57,630 nucleotides of DNA from Paenalicyclobacillus cellulosilyticus (GTDB lineage: Bacteria; Bacillota; Bacilli; Alicyclobacillales; Alicyclobacillaceae), in NCBI RefSeq assembly GCF_014647315.1, contig NZ_BMOY01000016.1, forward strand, positions 1 through 57,630. The letters run 5' to 3'. This document shows, piece after piece, positions 26,629 to 35,419 of the stretch; the first letter of the stretch is position 1, and the number at the start of each line of letters is the position of its first letter. The notes beneath the pieces were generated by a model. That model did not search any database and had not been told where the DNA came from. It worked only from the letters and a program-made list of their open reading frames with translations. The position numbers and the translations under genes were made by a program.

Positions 26629-27852
26629 ATGACGACCGATCGCGCGTATGCGCTGTTTGAAGCCCGGCAGCGGGAACGGGGCATCGACCTGGAGCAGGTC
26701 ATGCAGAAGCTCTCGGCGCTGCAGATTGAGACGCCCTCCTGGGGCTACGGGGACTCCGGCACGCGGTTCAAGGTGTTCCGCCAGGCGGGGGTGCCGCGCA
26801 ATCCGTTCGAAAAGCTCGAAGACGCGGCGGTGGTGCACCGGCTGACCGGGATCTGCCCATCGGTGGCCATCCACATCCCCTGGGACAAGGTGGACGACTA
26901 CGCCAAACTGAAAGCGCATGCGGAGGGGCTCGGGCTGCGCATCGGGGCGGTCAACCCGAACCTGTTCCAGGACGACGACTACAAGTTCGGCAGTGTCACG
27001 AACGTGGATGCGCGCATCCGCCGCAAGGCCGTCGACCACCTCCTCGAGTGCGCGGCCATCGCGAAAGAGGTCGGATCGAACGTGCTCAGCCTCTGGTTCG
27101 CGGACGGCACCAACTACCCGGGGCAGGGCGACTTCCGGCAGCGCCGGCGCTGGCTGCACGAGGCGCTCGCCGAGCTGTACCAGGCGCTGGGGCCGGACAT
27201 GCGCATGCTCATCGAGTACAAGTTCTTCGAGCCCGCGTTCTACCACACCGATCTCGCCGACTGGGGCATGGCGTACACCGCCGCCATCAAGCTTGGCCCC
27301 AAGGCGCAGGTGCTGGTGGACACCGGCCACCACGCCCAGGGGACGAACGTGGAGCACATCGTCGCCGTCCTGCTCGATGAGGGCAAACTCGGCGGCTTCC
27401 ACTTCAACAGCCGCAAGTACGCGGACGACGACCTGATCGTCGGCGCGCACAACCCGTACGAGCTGTTCCTCATCTTCTACCAAATCGTCGCGGCCATGGC
27501 CGCGGACGATCCCGCCGTGCGCGCATGCGCGGAGCACATCGCGTACATGATTGACCAGAGCCACTGCATCGAGCCGAAGATCCCGGCGATGATCCGCTCG
27601 GTACAGAACGTCCAGACGCAGTACGCGAAGGCGTTGCTCATCAATCTGGAGGAGGTGAAGGACTTCCAGCAGCGCAACGACGTCCTCGGCGCCGAGGAGG
27701 CGGTGCGGCGGGCGTTCGAAACGGACGTGACCCCGCTGCTCATCGCCTGGCGGGAGGCGCGCGGGTTGCCTGCCGATCCGATGCAGGCGTACAAGCAGAG
27801 CGGGTACGCGGAAAAGATCCTGGCGCGCGGGGTCGGCGGCGCCAGCTGGTGA
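26629..27852 (+). CDS. rhaI: L-rhamnose isomerase (RhaI type)
   Basis: Metal-dependent aldose-ketose isomerase converting L-rhamnose to L-rhamnulose, 407 aa. It matches the Pseudomonas stutzeri-type family (IETPSWGYGDSGTRFKVF opening) rather than E. coli RhaA. The TIM-barrel metal ligands can be placed in LIEYKFFEPAFYHT (Glu), VLVDTGHHAQGTN (Asp, His) and GGFHFNSRKYADDDL (His, Asp cluster). The ATG follows AAAAGGAGATG, a good site. It is the last catabolic gene before the regulator. Confidence 0.93.
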   Translation: MTTDRAYALFEARQRERGIDLEQVMQKLSALQIETPSWGYGDSGTRFKVFRQAGVPRNPFEKLEDAAVVHRLTGICPSVAIHIPWDKVDDYAKLKAHAEGLGLRIGAVNPNLFQDDDYKFGSVTNVDARIRRKAVDHLLECAAIAKEVGSNVLSLWFADGTNYPGQGDFRQRRRWLHEALAELYQALGPDMRMLIEYKFFEPAFYHTDLADWGMAYTAAIKLGPKAQVLVDTGHHAQGTNVEHIVAVLLDEGKLGGFHFNSRKYADDDLIVGAHNPYELFLIFYQIVAAMAADDPAVRACAEHIAYMIDQSHCIEPKIPAMIRSVQNVQTQYAKALLINLEEVKDFQQRNDVLGAEEAVRRAFETDVTPLLIAWREARGLPADPMQAYKQSGYAEKILARGVGGASW

Positions 27853-27940
27853 GCCGCGCCGCCCCCGCTTCGCGGGCGCACGCCCCCGATGGCGCGCCCG
27901 GATGCGCGTGCGCCCGGCCGTCCGGCCCGCCCGGCGCCGC

Positions 27941-27970
27941 TTGTGGCTGCAAACGGAAGAAATTTATAAT
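27941..27970 (+). promoter_or_regulatory. Probable promoter of the DeoR regulator gene
   Basis: TTGTGG and a perfect TATAAT are separated by 18 bp, 92 bp before the regulator start codon. Suggests the regulator has its own promoter besides read-through from the rha operon. Confidence 0.6.
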
Positions 27971-28061
27971 GGATCACAGACACTTGCGAACAAGACCATC
28001 GGCCTTGCGGACGAACGACACCACGCCATCGGACAGCCGGAGAGCCCGGCGGGGAGGAGCC

Positions 28062-28832
28062 ATGAAGGTGTTGCCGGCAGAACGCCATCAAAAAATGGTC
28101 GAACTCATCAACCAGCGCGGCAGCATGCGCGTGTCGGAGCTGAGCCAGATCTTCGAGGTGACGGAGGAGACCATCCGGCGCGACCTCGACAAGCTGGAGG
28201 CGGAAGGCAAGATTCGGCGCAGCCACGGCGGTGCGGTCCGCATCTACGACGAGGCGCCGGAGATCTCCTATCTCGAGCGCGAAGGCACGCAGGTGCAGGA
28301 GAAGCGCAAGATCGCGAAGGAGGCGCAGAAGCTCGTCCAGCCGGGCGACCGCATCATCCTCGACGCGAGCAGCACCGCATGGTACCTGGCCACCATCCTG
28401 CCGGACGTGCCGCTGACGGTGCTCACCAACTCCGCCCGCGTCGCGATTGAGCTGGCGGGCCGCGAGCGGGTAGAGGTCATCCTCATCGGCGGCATCCTCC
28501 GGCCCCGGTCGCTGTCGTTCGTCGGCCCGATGGCGGAACGGTTCCTCGAATACTACCACGTGAACAAGGCGTTTTTGTCGTGCAAGGCGGTGCACCCGGA
28601 GCACGGCGTCACCGAAGGCAACGAATTGCAGGCATTGGTCAAGCGTAAAATGATCGAGATCGCGGACGAGGTGTACATCCTCGCGGATCACAGCAAGTTC
28701 GGCCTGCGCGACTTCACCCACCTGGTCGATCTCGCCCGGGTCACGGCGATCATCACGGACGATGCGGCGGACGCGGAGGTCTGCCGCGAGCTGAAAGCGC
28801 GCGGGGTGAAGGTGATCCAGGCGTCGGGGTGA
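28062..28832 (+). CDS. rhaR: DeoR-family regulator, probable rhamnose repressor
   Basis: 256-aa transcription factor. An N-terminal winged helix covers residues 1-57 (MRVSELSQIFEVTEETIRRD, the DeoR signature). A sugar-phosphate isomerase-like effector domain follows (GDRIILDASSTAWYLA, IGGILRPRSLSFVGP, ADHSKFG). Members usually bind a phosphorylated intermediate, here probably rhamnulose-1-phosphate (inference from position). The ATG has GGGGAGGAG upstream. Confidence 0.88.
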   Translation: MKVLPAERHQKMVELINQRGSMRVSELSQIFEVTEETIRRDLDKLEAEGKIRRSHGGAVRIYDEAPEISYLEREGTQVQEKRKIAKEAQKLVQPGDRIILDASSTAWYLATILPDVPLTVLTNSARVAIELAGRERVEVILIGGILRPRSLSFVGPMAERFLEYYHVNKAFLSCKAVHPEHGVTEGNELQALVKRKMIEIADEVYILADHSKFGLRDFTHLVDLARVTAIITDDAADAEVCRELKARGVKVIQASG

Positions 28833-28900
28833 ACGCCCGCGATGAACGCCCCGCGGTGGGCAAGGTTTTGTGCACGGTGAGAGGAACGGGGGTGACAGGT

Positions 28901-29320
28901 GTGGAAGATCTTTTGAAGAAAGCGGTCGATGTCGGGTTCGGCGTCATCTCCGTGAGCCGGCGCGCCCTGGAATCGACGGTCAAGCAGTGGGTGGACGACG
29001 GGGTGTTGCCGGCCTCGGCGGCCAAGGAGTTCCTCAACCGGCTGGCCGAGCGGGGGGAAGAGGAGAAGCAGCATCTGCAGCGGGCGGTCCAGGAGCAGGT
29101 GCAAAAGGCGCTCGACCGCCTCGGCGTGCCGACGCGGGAAGAGTTGCAGCGCCTGGAAGCCCGCATCGCGCAACTGGAAGCGCGGCTCGGCCTCACCGCC
29201 GATGCGGCGCCAGGCCCGGAGGCTGGGCCAGGCCCAAAGGCGGAACCGGTCCCGGATGCCGGTGCACCGGAGGCGGGCAGGGCAGGCGCCGGTGCGGCTG
29301 CGACGGACGCGTCCGGCTGA
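28901..29320 (+). CDS. Phasin-like / coiled-coil granule-associated protein
   Basis: A small, mostly helical protein of 139 aa. MEDLLKKAVDVGFGVISVSRRALE is followed by an amphipathic region, and a heptad-type coiled coil LQRLEARIAQLEARLGL lies near residue 90. The tail is Ala/Pro/Gly/Glu low complexity. This layout resembles phasin or polyhydroxyalkanoate granule-associated proteins often found beside UbiB-like kinases in Bacillota. GTG at 28901 is preferred because GGGGGTGA lies 5 bp upstream; GTG 28892 is the alternative. The next gene begins 15 bp after its stop, so they are probably cotranscribed. Confidence 0.6.
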   Translation: MEDLLKKAVDVGFGVISVSRRALESTVKQWVDDGVLPASAAKEFLNRLAERGEEEKQHLQRAVQEQVQKALDRLGVPTREELQRLEARIAQLEARLGLTADAAPGPEAGPGPKAEPVPDAGAPEAGRAGAGAAATDASG

Positions 29321-29335
29321 GGCCGGAGAGAAAGG

Positions 29336-31036
29336 GTGCAGGCGATGTGGGCCAGACGGGTCCGCCACTTGCGGCGGTACCGGGAAATCGTGCAGGTCCT
29401 CGTGCGGAGCGGCTTTGGCTGGTTCATCGATCGCGTCGGCCTGCAAAGCCTCGTCACGTTGCCCAAGCGCATGCTTCATCGCGGCAGCCCGCCGCAGCCC
29501 GGCGGGCCGGGGCCGCGCCACACGTTTGAGCGGCTGCGCCAACTGGCAGAGCAACTCGGCCCCACGTTTGTGAAAATCGGCCAGGTGGCCAGCCTGCGGC
29601 CGGACCTCCTGCCGCTCGAACTCATCCAAGAACTTGAAAAGCTCCAGGATCAAGTCTCCCCCTTTCCGTTCCAAGACGTCGTGGCCATCCTCGAGCGGGA
29701 GCTCGGCCGGCCGATGGCCGAGGTGTTTCAATCATTCTCGGAACAGCCCATCGCGGCGGCGTCCATCGGTCAGGTGCACCAGGCGGTGTTGCACAGCGGT
29801 GAAACGGTGGCGGTGAAGGTGCAGCGGCCCGGGGTGGCGGCAAGCATCGCGCTTGACCTGGAGATCCTGCTCGACATCGCCCGCCGCGCCGAGCGCCACT
29901 TCGCCTGGGCGCGCCAGTATCAGTTGGCGGCCGCGGTCGAGGAACTGGCGACGGCGCTGCAGAACGAGCTCGACTACACCATCGAGGCCCGCAACGCGGA
30001 GCGCATCCGCGCCCAGTTCCGGCGCGACGAGACGGTGGTCATCCCGCGGGTGTTCTGGGAGTATACGACCAGCCAGGTCCTGGTGATGGAATACATGGCG
30101 GGGCCGAAGCTGACCGACAAGGCGGGGCTCGCGGAACTGGGGCTCGACCGGCGCCTGCTCGCCGAGCGGTTGACGCGGGCGGTGTTTCGCCAACTGCTCG
30201 TCCACGGCTTTTTTCACGCGGATCCCCACCCGGGAAACCTGGCGGCGCTCCCGGGCCATCGTATCCTGTTCCTCGACTTCGGGGTCGTCGGCCACCTGAC
30301 GCCGGAGATGAAAGACCATCTGGCGGACCTCATCATCGGAATGATGCGCCGCAACAGCGCGCTCATCGTCCGCGGCCTGCTCAGGATGGGCGTGGTGCCG
30401 GACGACGTCCAGCTCACCCGCCTGCGCCGCGACATCGACCGCCTGCGCGAGAAGTACTACGATGTGCCGCTGCGCGACATCTCGCTTGGCGAGGCGGTGC
30501 GCGACTTGTTCTCCGTCGCCCATCGCCACCGCATCCAGATCCCGGCGGACCTGACGCTTGTCGGCAAGGCGCTGCTCGCGCTGGAAGGAGTTGTGCGCGA
30601 TCTCGACCCCGGCTTCCGCATTCTCGACGTGGCGGAGCCGTTCGGCCGGCGGCTGCTGGAAGAGAAGGTCAACCCGCGGCGGGTGGCGCGCAAGGCGGCG
30701 AATCAAGCGGCCGATTGGATGGAGCTGTTGTTTCAGCTGCCGCGGCAGCTGCAGGCGCTCTCGCAGCAGCTCGGCCAAGGCCGGCTCCGGGTGCAGCTGC
30801 TCCTGCCCGAGCTGGAAGAGCTGATGGCGAAACTCGACCGCATCTCCAACCGCTTGTCGTTCAGCGTCATCCTGCTCGCGTTCAGCATCTTCATGTCCGG
30901 TCTGATGATCGCCTCCTCGGTGGCGCGGCCGGGCAGCCGCTTCCTCGCCTCACCGGTCACCAGCGCGGGCTTGGCCATCGCGGTGCTGATGATGCTCTGG
31001 CTGTTGTGGTCCATCTTCCGTTCCGGCCGCTTCTAG
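29336..31036 (+). CDS. UbiB/AarF (ABC1) atypical kinase-like protein
   Basis: 566-aa member of the UbiB family of atypical ATPase/kinases, involved elsewhere in isoprenoid quinone or lipid homeostasis. The KxGQ motif (FVKIGQVASLRPDLLP), the Ala-rich loop (AAASIGQVHQAVL), the VAIK-like AVKVQRPG, HADPHPGN and the metal-binding LDFGVVG are present. Two C-terminal membrane segments lie near residues 508-530 and 540-560, giving a membrane anchor. GTG 29336 has GGAGAG 8 bp upstream; ATG 29345 is an equally possible start. No ubiquinone genes are expected in this menaquinone-type organism, so the role is open. Confidence 0.87.
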   Translation: MQAMWARRVRHLRRYREIVQVLVRSGFGWFIDRVGLQSLVTLPKRMLHRGSPPQPGGPGPRHTFERLRQLAEQLGPTFVKIGQVASLRPDLLPLELIQELEKLQDQVSPFPFQDVVAILERELGRPMAEVFQSFSEQPIAAASIGQVHQAVLHSGETVAVKVQRPGVAASIALDLEILLDIARRAERHFAWARQYQLAAAVEELATALQNELDYTIEARNAERIRAQFRRDETVVIPRVFWEYTTSQVLVMEYMAGPKLTDKAGLAELGLDRRLLAERLTRAVFRQLLVHGFFHADPHPGNLAALPGHRILFLDFGVVGHLTPEMKDHLADLIIGMMRRNSALIVRGLLRMGVVPDDVQLTRLRRDIDRLREKYYDVPLRDISLGEAVRDLFSVAHRHRIQIPADLTLVGKALLALEGVVRDLDPGFRILDVAEPFGRRLLEEKVNPRRVARKAANQAADWMELLFQLPRQLQALSQQLGQGRLRVQLLLPELEELMAKLDRISNRLSFSVILLAFSIFMSGLMIASSVARPGSRFLASPVTSAGLAIAVLMMLWLLWSIFRSGRF

Positions 31037-31061
31037 GCCGCGGATGCCGGGGAGGTTTCAC

Positions 31062-31838
31062 ATGGCGTGGGAATGGTCTGCCGCCGGGTCTGTCGTCGCG
31101 GCCGTGATCGCAAGCTACGTCCTGTTCATTCTGCCCACGCAATGGTTGAAGGTGGAGCGGGTCAAGCTCCCGTTGGGCTGGGGCATCAAGGTGCTGCACG
31201 TGAGCGACCTGCACGTGGAGAAAAACCGGATCCCACCGCAGCGTCTCGCCCGTCTGGTGGATGCGGAGCGGCCGGACTTCATCTGCCTGACGGGCGATTT
31301 CCTCGACTCGATGCGGGCCATCCGGCGGCTGGACCGGTATCTCTCCGCCCTGTGCCGGGGAGAGGCCAGGGTGTACGCCGTCCTGGGCAACCACGACGAC
31401 AAGGCGGGTCAGCGGCGGGCATTGGCCGCCCACCTGGCGCGCCGCGGCATCCGGGTTCTTCTCAACGAGGCGGAGGATGCCGGGGTTTGTTGGGTGATTG
31501 GGATTGACGACTTCCGCACGCGGCGTGCGGACCCGGCGCGCGCGTTCGCCCGGGTGCCGCCGGGGGTGCGCCGTCTCCTCCTCACGCACGATCCGAACGT
31601 GCTTGCGCTGGTCCGCGAACCGTACGATCTCGCCCTCGCCGGCCACCTGCACGGCAAGCAGTTCAACCTGCCCGGATTGTTCTGGCTGCGCCCGATGGGA
31701 CCGTTGCCGCGGCGCGGCATCTACCAAGGGCTGCACCGGCTGCCGGAAGGTTGGCTCTATATTTCGAAGGGTGTCGGCCAAGTGGGCCTCAACGCCCGCC
31801 TGTTCGTGCGCAGCGAAGTGAGCGTGGTGGAACTGTGA
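31062..31838 (+). CDS. Membrane-anchored metallophosphoesterase (YkuE-like)
   Basis: Calcineurin-like phosphoesterase of 258 aa with one N-terminal membrane span (residues about 5-26). All five dimetal motifs are present: VSDLHVE, LTGDFLDS, LGNHDDKAG, LTHDPNV and AGHLHGKQF. The ATG at 31062 follows GGGGAGGTTT. Related proteins act on cyclic nucleotides, wall precursors or lipids; the substrate here is not known. It follows the UbiB-like gene by 25 bp in the same direction. Confidence 0.88.
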   Translation: MAWEWSAAGSVVAAVIASYVLFILPTQWLKVERVKLPLGWGIKVLHVSDLHVEKNRIPPQRLARLVDAERPDFICLTGDFLDSMRAIRRLDRYLSALCRGEARVYAVLGNHDDKAGQRRALAAHLARRGIRVLLNEAEDAGVCWVIGIDDFRTRRADPARAFARVPPGVRRLLLTHDPNVLALVREPYDLALAGHLHGKQFNLPGLFWLRPMGPLPRRGIYQGLHRLPEGWLYISKGVGQVGLNARLFVRSEVSVVEL

Positions 31839-31971
31839 CGCCGGTGCGTGCCGGCGGGCTGTACGGACGCACGTGCTTGTATCTCGTCGTGCCGGCGGCT
31901 TGCCGTACCTCGGCGTCCGTCTCGCGCGATCCAGCACGACCGAAGTACCGCTGGCTCGTCATTCCGCCCCA

Positions 31972-32292
31972 TCAGGGTGCGGTGAGAAACGTGTACACGT
32001 CGGGCACCGACAAAAACGCGTACATCCGTGCGGCGGGGGCGCCGGCTCGGAAGCGGGCGAGGCACGGCACGCTGGTGATCCGCCAGGCGGCCGCCTCGGC
32101 CGCGAGGCCGTTGATGTCGCACGCGTAGACGGTCACCTCGCGGCCGGATGCCGCAAGCGCCGCCAAGGCAAGTTGCAGCATGCGGCGCGCCAACTGGCAC
32201 GTGCCGCACAGCGGGGTGTGCAGGTACACCCACACGTCCGGGTTCCCCGCGAGGATGGATCTCAACTGCGCCGGGGTGACGTCTGTCAACAC
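31972..32292 (-). CDS. Thioredoxin-like protein with CGTC active site
   Basis: Short thioredoxin-fold protein, 106 aa. The active site HTPLCGTCQLARRM has a CGTC motif, and the cis-Pro appears in ITSVPCLARF, where Pro is followed by Cys. GTG at 32292 is preferred because GGAGGGA lies 5 bp upstream; an in-frame GTG 15 nt earlier lies inside this site. No signal peptide, so it is cytoplasmic. It is divergent from the TVP38-like gene. Similar to YtpP-type thioredoxins in Bacilli. Confidence 0.8.
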   Translation of the reverse strand: MLTDVTPAQLRSILAGNPDVWVYLHTPLCGTCQLARRMLQLALAALAASGREVTVYACDINGLAAEAAAWRITSVPCLARFRAGAPAARMYAFLSVPDVYTFLTAP

Positions 32293-32434
32293 TTGGCTCC
32301 CTCCCACCCGCTGCTGTCCACCTGGATTCTACGGTATGATAACGGATGAACAGCGGTCGTTGCGAATCGGGTACCGGTTGCCTTCGCGGACCGCGGGCGG
32401 GGAGAGCGGAAGGTGGAGAACGGGAGGAGACGGG

Positions 32435-33199
32435 ATGAGAGGGAACCGCCGGTCAGGCACTTCCTCCGGCTGGCTGCAGCGCGCGGGCGGTTGGTGGTCC
32501 GGGCTGTTGTTCTTGGCCGGTCTTGCCGGCATCGCCGCGTTTTTTTGGGCGGACCGGCACGGCGACCTGTCGCGCCTGGTGAGCTCCTGGGGCGTCTGGG
32601 GCGTGTTGCTCGCCATCTTGGCGATGGCGGTCGTCTGCATGGTACCGCTGCCCAGCGAGTTCTTGCTGATGCTCGACATGCGGGTGTACGGCGTCGCGCT
32701 CGGCGTACTGTACGCCTGGTTGGGTTCGCTGCTCGGCACGGCGGCCATCTTCCCCATTGCGCGCCACCTCGGGCGCCCGGTGTTGCAACGGTTCATTTCG
32801 GAGGAGCGGATGGAACAGGTCGAATCGTGGGTGCGCGACCGCGGGACGGCCGGGTTGCTGGTGGCGCGGCTCCTGCCCGTCCCGGGGTTCGCGGTGAACT
32901 ATATCGCCGGCGTCATGCGTCCGGTGCGGTTGTGGCCGTACTTGTGGACGGCCGCCGTCACGATGATTCCGTACTACATCGGCACCGCCCTCGTGTATCT
33001 CGGCGTGGTGACCCGTTTGGCCGTGTGGATTGTGTTCGGGGCCATCGCGTTGGCGGCAGCGGCAGGGTTGAGTTTGTGGTTTCGGCGGCAGGTGGAAAAG
33101 CGGAGCGGGCCTCCGCCCGGAGGGCCTCGCGGCGGACCGCCGGGCAGGCGCGGGCCGGGAAGCGGTTGGAGAGGGGTGCCGCCGGGCGGAGGAACTTGA
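32435..33199 (+). CDS. TVP38/TMEM64 (DedA-like, VTT domain) membrane protein
   Basis: 254-aa membrane protein with about five or six spans. The VTT-type core is visible: GVWGVLLAILAMAV, PLPSEFLLMLDMRVYG, WLGSLLGTAAIFPIARHLGRP (the G-x-x-G...R region), LVARLLPVPGFAVNYIAGV. The family is linked to membrane lipid scrambling and proton-dependent homeostasis. The ATG at 32435 follows GGGAGGAGA. The C-terminal 35 residues are a Pro/Gly/Arg-rich cytoplasmic tail (GGPRGGPPGRRGPG), unusual for the family. Confidence 0.85.
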   Translation: MRGNRRSGTSSGWLQRAGGWWSGLLFLAGLAGIAAFFWADRHGDLSRLVSSWGVWGVLLAILAMAVVCMVPLPSEFLLMLDMRVYGVALGVLYAWLGSLLGTAAIFPIARHLGRPVLQRFISEERMEQVESWVRDRGTAGLLVARLLPVPGFAVNYIAGVMRPVRLWPYLWTAAVTMIPYYIGTALVYLGVVTRLAVWIVFGAIALAAAAGLSLWFRRQVEKRSGPPPGGPRGGPPGRRGPGSGWRGVPPGGGT

Positions 33200-33260
33200 T
33201 CATTCTCACCAGTCTAGTAAACTGTAGCCAAACGCAAACTTATCGAAAAGGTATGGGGTT

Positions 33261-34055
33261 ATGACGACCGATTTGCCGGTTCACGATTGGACGGATTACG
33301 GCATCAAACTGGTGGAAGAGGAACGGCGCCGGATTGCGCGCGACCTGCACGACGGCCCGGCCCAGGCGCTCGTCAACCTGAGCATGCGCCTGGAGATCAT
33401 CCAGCAGTTCTTTCAGACGAATCCGCAGATGGCGATGCAGGAACTGGAGCGTGCCAACCGGCGGTTGATCAGCGTCGTCAACGAGCTGCGCCGGCTGATC
33501 TACGACCTGCGGCCCGTCGTGATCGACGAAAAAGGGTTGGTGGGCGCGGTGGCGGACCTGTGTGAGCGCGCGGCGCAGGATTGGAACTTGCGCGCGACGT
33601 GGGAGGCGCCGGAAGGGTTCGTCTGCCCGCTTTCGCCCGCCAAGCAGGTGGGGCTGTACCGGTTGGTGCAGGAAGCGTTCAACAACGTCCACAAACACGC
33701 CGAGGCCTCGTCCGTCCATGTCCGCATGGGGGTGGAGGCCGGACACTTCTTCCTCGAAGTACGGGATGACGGCCGCGGCTTCCGGCCGGAGGACATTCCT
33801 CCCGGTCATTACGGCCTGGCGGGGATGCGGGAGCGGGCGCATGTCCTGGGGGGCACCCTCGAGGTGAAGTCCCAGGTCGGCGCCGGCACCACGGTCACCG
33901 TGCGCATCCCGTTGTCCCGGCCGGCGGTCTTGGCAGGGGCCGCGGGCCCGGACACCGCGGCGGAAGCGGCAGCAGCGGCCGAGGGTGCCACCACGCCGCC
34001 CGGCCGCCCCGCGGACGAGGCGGTGTCAACGGGCGGGCAGGAAGGCGCGCCATGA
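33261..34055 (+). CDS. DegS/LiaS-type cytoplasmic sensor histidine kinase, no adjacent regulator
   Basis: 264-aa soluble histidine kinase. The HisKA_3 phosphoacceptor is in EERRRIARDLHDGPAQALVN (His near residue 34). The HATPase domain shows NNVHKHA (N box), VRDDGRGF (G1) and GLAGMRERAHVLGG (G2). No membrane segment or input domain precedes the His, so signals must come from a partner. No response regulator gene is adjacent. Its 3' end overlaps the convergent membrane protein gene by 30 bp. The Ala/Pro-rich C-tail of about 45 residues is not part of the kinase. Confidence 0.85.
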   Translation: MTTDLPVHDWTDYGIKLVEEERRRIARDLHDGPAQALVNLSMRLEIIQQFFQTNPQMAMQELERANRRLISVVNELRRLIYDLRPVVIDEKGLVGAVADLCERAAQDWNLRATWEAPEGFVCPLSPAKQVGLYRLVQEAFNNVHKHAEASSVHVRMGVEAGHFFLEVRDDGRGFRPEDIPPGHYGLAGMRERAHVLGGTLEVKSQVGAGTTVTVRIPLSRPAVLAGAAGPDTAAEAAAAAEGATTPPGRPADEAVSTGGQEGAP

Positions 34056-35303
34056 GGCGGGCCAGCCCACCTCGCGCTGCATGAGGACGCACATCACCGC
34101 GAAGACGAGTGCGTTCAGGTACACCATCCACATGTCTTGATCCGGATTGACGGCATGGCTGACCACCGCCATCAGGTTGCACCAGGCGCTGAGGGTGAGT
34201 CCCGCGGCCAGCCACGCCCAGCGGCGGTCGAACGCGGCGGCCGCGACGCTGAGCATGACCGCCATCAGGATGTAGCGCTCGTGGATCTCGGTGGGGAGCA
34301 TGAAGAACGCCAGCGACAGCATGGCGGCCGCCTTGAGCACGGCGGCGGTGCGGAGGTCTGCGTGCCACCACAGGTACACCAGGGCGTACAGGGTGGCGGC
34401 GGCAAGCAGGATGAGGCCGAGCGCCTTGACGGTCAGTCCGGGCAGCACCGGCGCGGTATCCGGCATCCACGGCATGCCGCCATAGACGAAATACCACACG
34501 TTCATCGCGTTGAGGGTCACGTACGGGTACTCGCCCGTGGTCGCGATGTACGCCTTGAAGACCATCTGACCCAGGGTGCCTGTGCCGGCAAAGTACAGGC
34601 TGACGGCGAGCAGGGGGAGAGCGGCGCCCGCGGCGAACCAAGCGGCGCGCCGGTACGAACGCTGCGCCAGGTCGCGCAGCCACAGGCCGCCCAGCACAGG
34701 CAGCACGACGATGGACTGAAACTTGGCGAGCAGCCCGACGGCCCAGCTTCCGCCTGCCAGCGCCGGCCGGCGCAGGTACCAGGCCAGCGCGGCGAGGACG
34801 AGGATGCCGTCGAGAATGTCCACCTGTCCCCACACCGCGGTGTCGTAGATCACGGCAGGATTGAGACAGAAGAAGGCGAGGATGAACACCCGCCACCCCG
34901 GCCGCACCCCGCGCGTCACCCAATAGAACAGGAGCATCGCTGCAGCAGCGATGGCGATGCCGGGCCATTTCATCCCGGCGCCCGTCGGCGGCACCGCCCA
35001 GTGCCCGGCGGATGCCAACCGGGCGTAGAGGCCGAGCACCCAGAGGTACACGGGCGGGTAGTCCACGTCCATCGTCCGGTACACGGACGGCAGCCCGTAC
35101 TGGTGGATGGCCTGCATCCACCCCCAGAAGATCCGTTGATCCCCCACGAAACCGCGGGTGTGAAGGGCCAGCCAAACCTGCACCAGGACGGACGCCAGCC
35201 AGCAGGCCGCGAACGCCGTGCGCACGAACCACGGGGAAGCCACGAGCGCCGCGCGCCACGTCGCGCTGCGCGCGGGTTGACCGGATGCATTCGAACCTGA
35301 CAT
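34026..35303 (-). CDS. Polytopic GT-C/DUF2029-type membrane glycosyltransferase-like protein
   Basis: 425-aa protein with about ten membrane spans. The acidic motif in the first loop, RTMDVDYPPVYLWVLG, matches the D-x-x-Y-P-P pattern of GT-C mannosyl-/arabinosyltransferase-like proteins, which use polyprenyl-phosphate sugars outside the membrane. TEIHERYILMAVM in the later loop is also typical. The ATG at 35303 gives a cytoplasmic N-terminus of about 25 residues. Substrate and acceptor are unknown. It stands alone between a kinase and an alcohol dehydrogenase. Confidence 0.7.
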   Translation of the reverse strand: MSGSNASGQPARSATWRAALVASPWFVRTAFAACWLASVLVQVWLALHTRGFVGDQRIFWGWMQAIHQYGLPSVYRTMDVDYPPVYLWVLGLYARLASAGHWAVPPTGAGMKWPGIAIAAAAMLLFYWVTRGVRPGWRVFILAFFCLNPAVIYDTAVWGQVDILDGILVLAALAWYLRRPALAGGSWAVGLLAKFQSIVVLPVLGGLWLRDLAQRSYRRAAWFAAGAALPLLAVSLYFAGTGTLGQMVFKAYIATTGEYPYVTLNAMNVWYFVYGGMPWMPDTAPVLPGLTVKALGLILLAAATLYALVYLWWHADLRTAAVLKAAAMLSLAFFMLPTEIHERYILMAVMLSVAAAAFDRRWAWLAAGLTLSAWCNLMAVVSHAVNPDQDMWMVYLNALVFAVMCVLMQREVGWPASWRAFLPAR

Positions 35304-35419
35304 GGCGGATTCGCCTCCTGTTCTGCTGCCTGCGGGCAGCGCCTTGCACCGGGCGGCTTCGGCCGGGCCGGGCGCTTTCAGCTTCCTGCCGGCAGCTTGG
35401 CACGTCTACCGGTTCTCGC

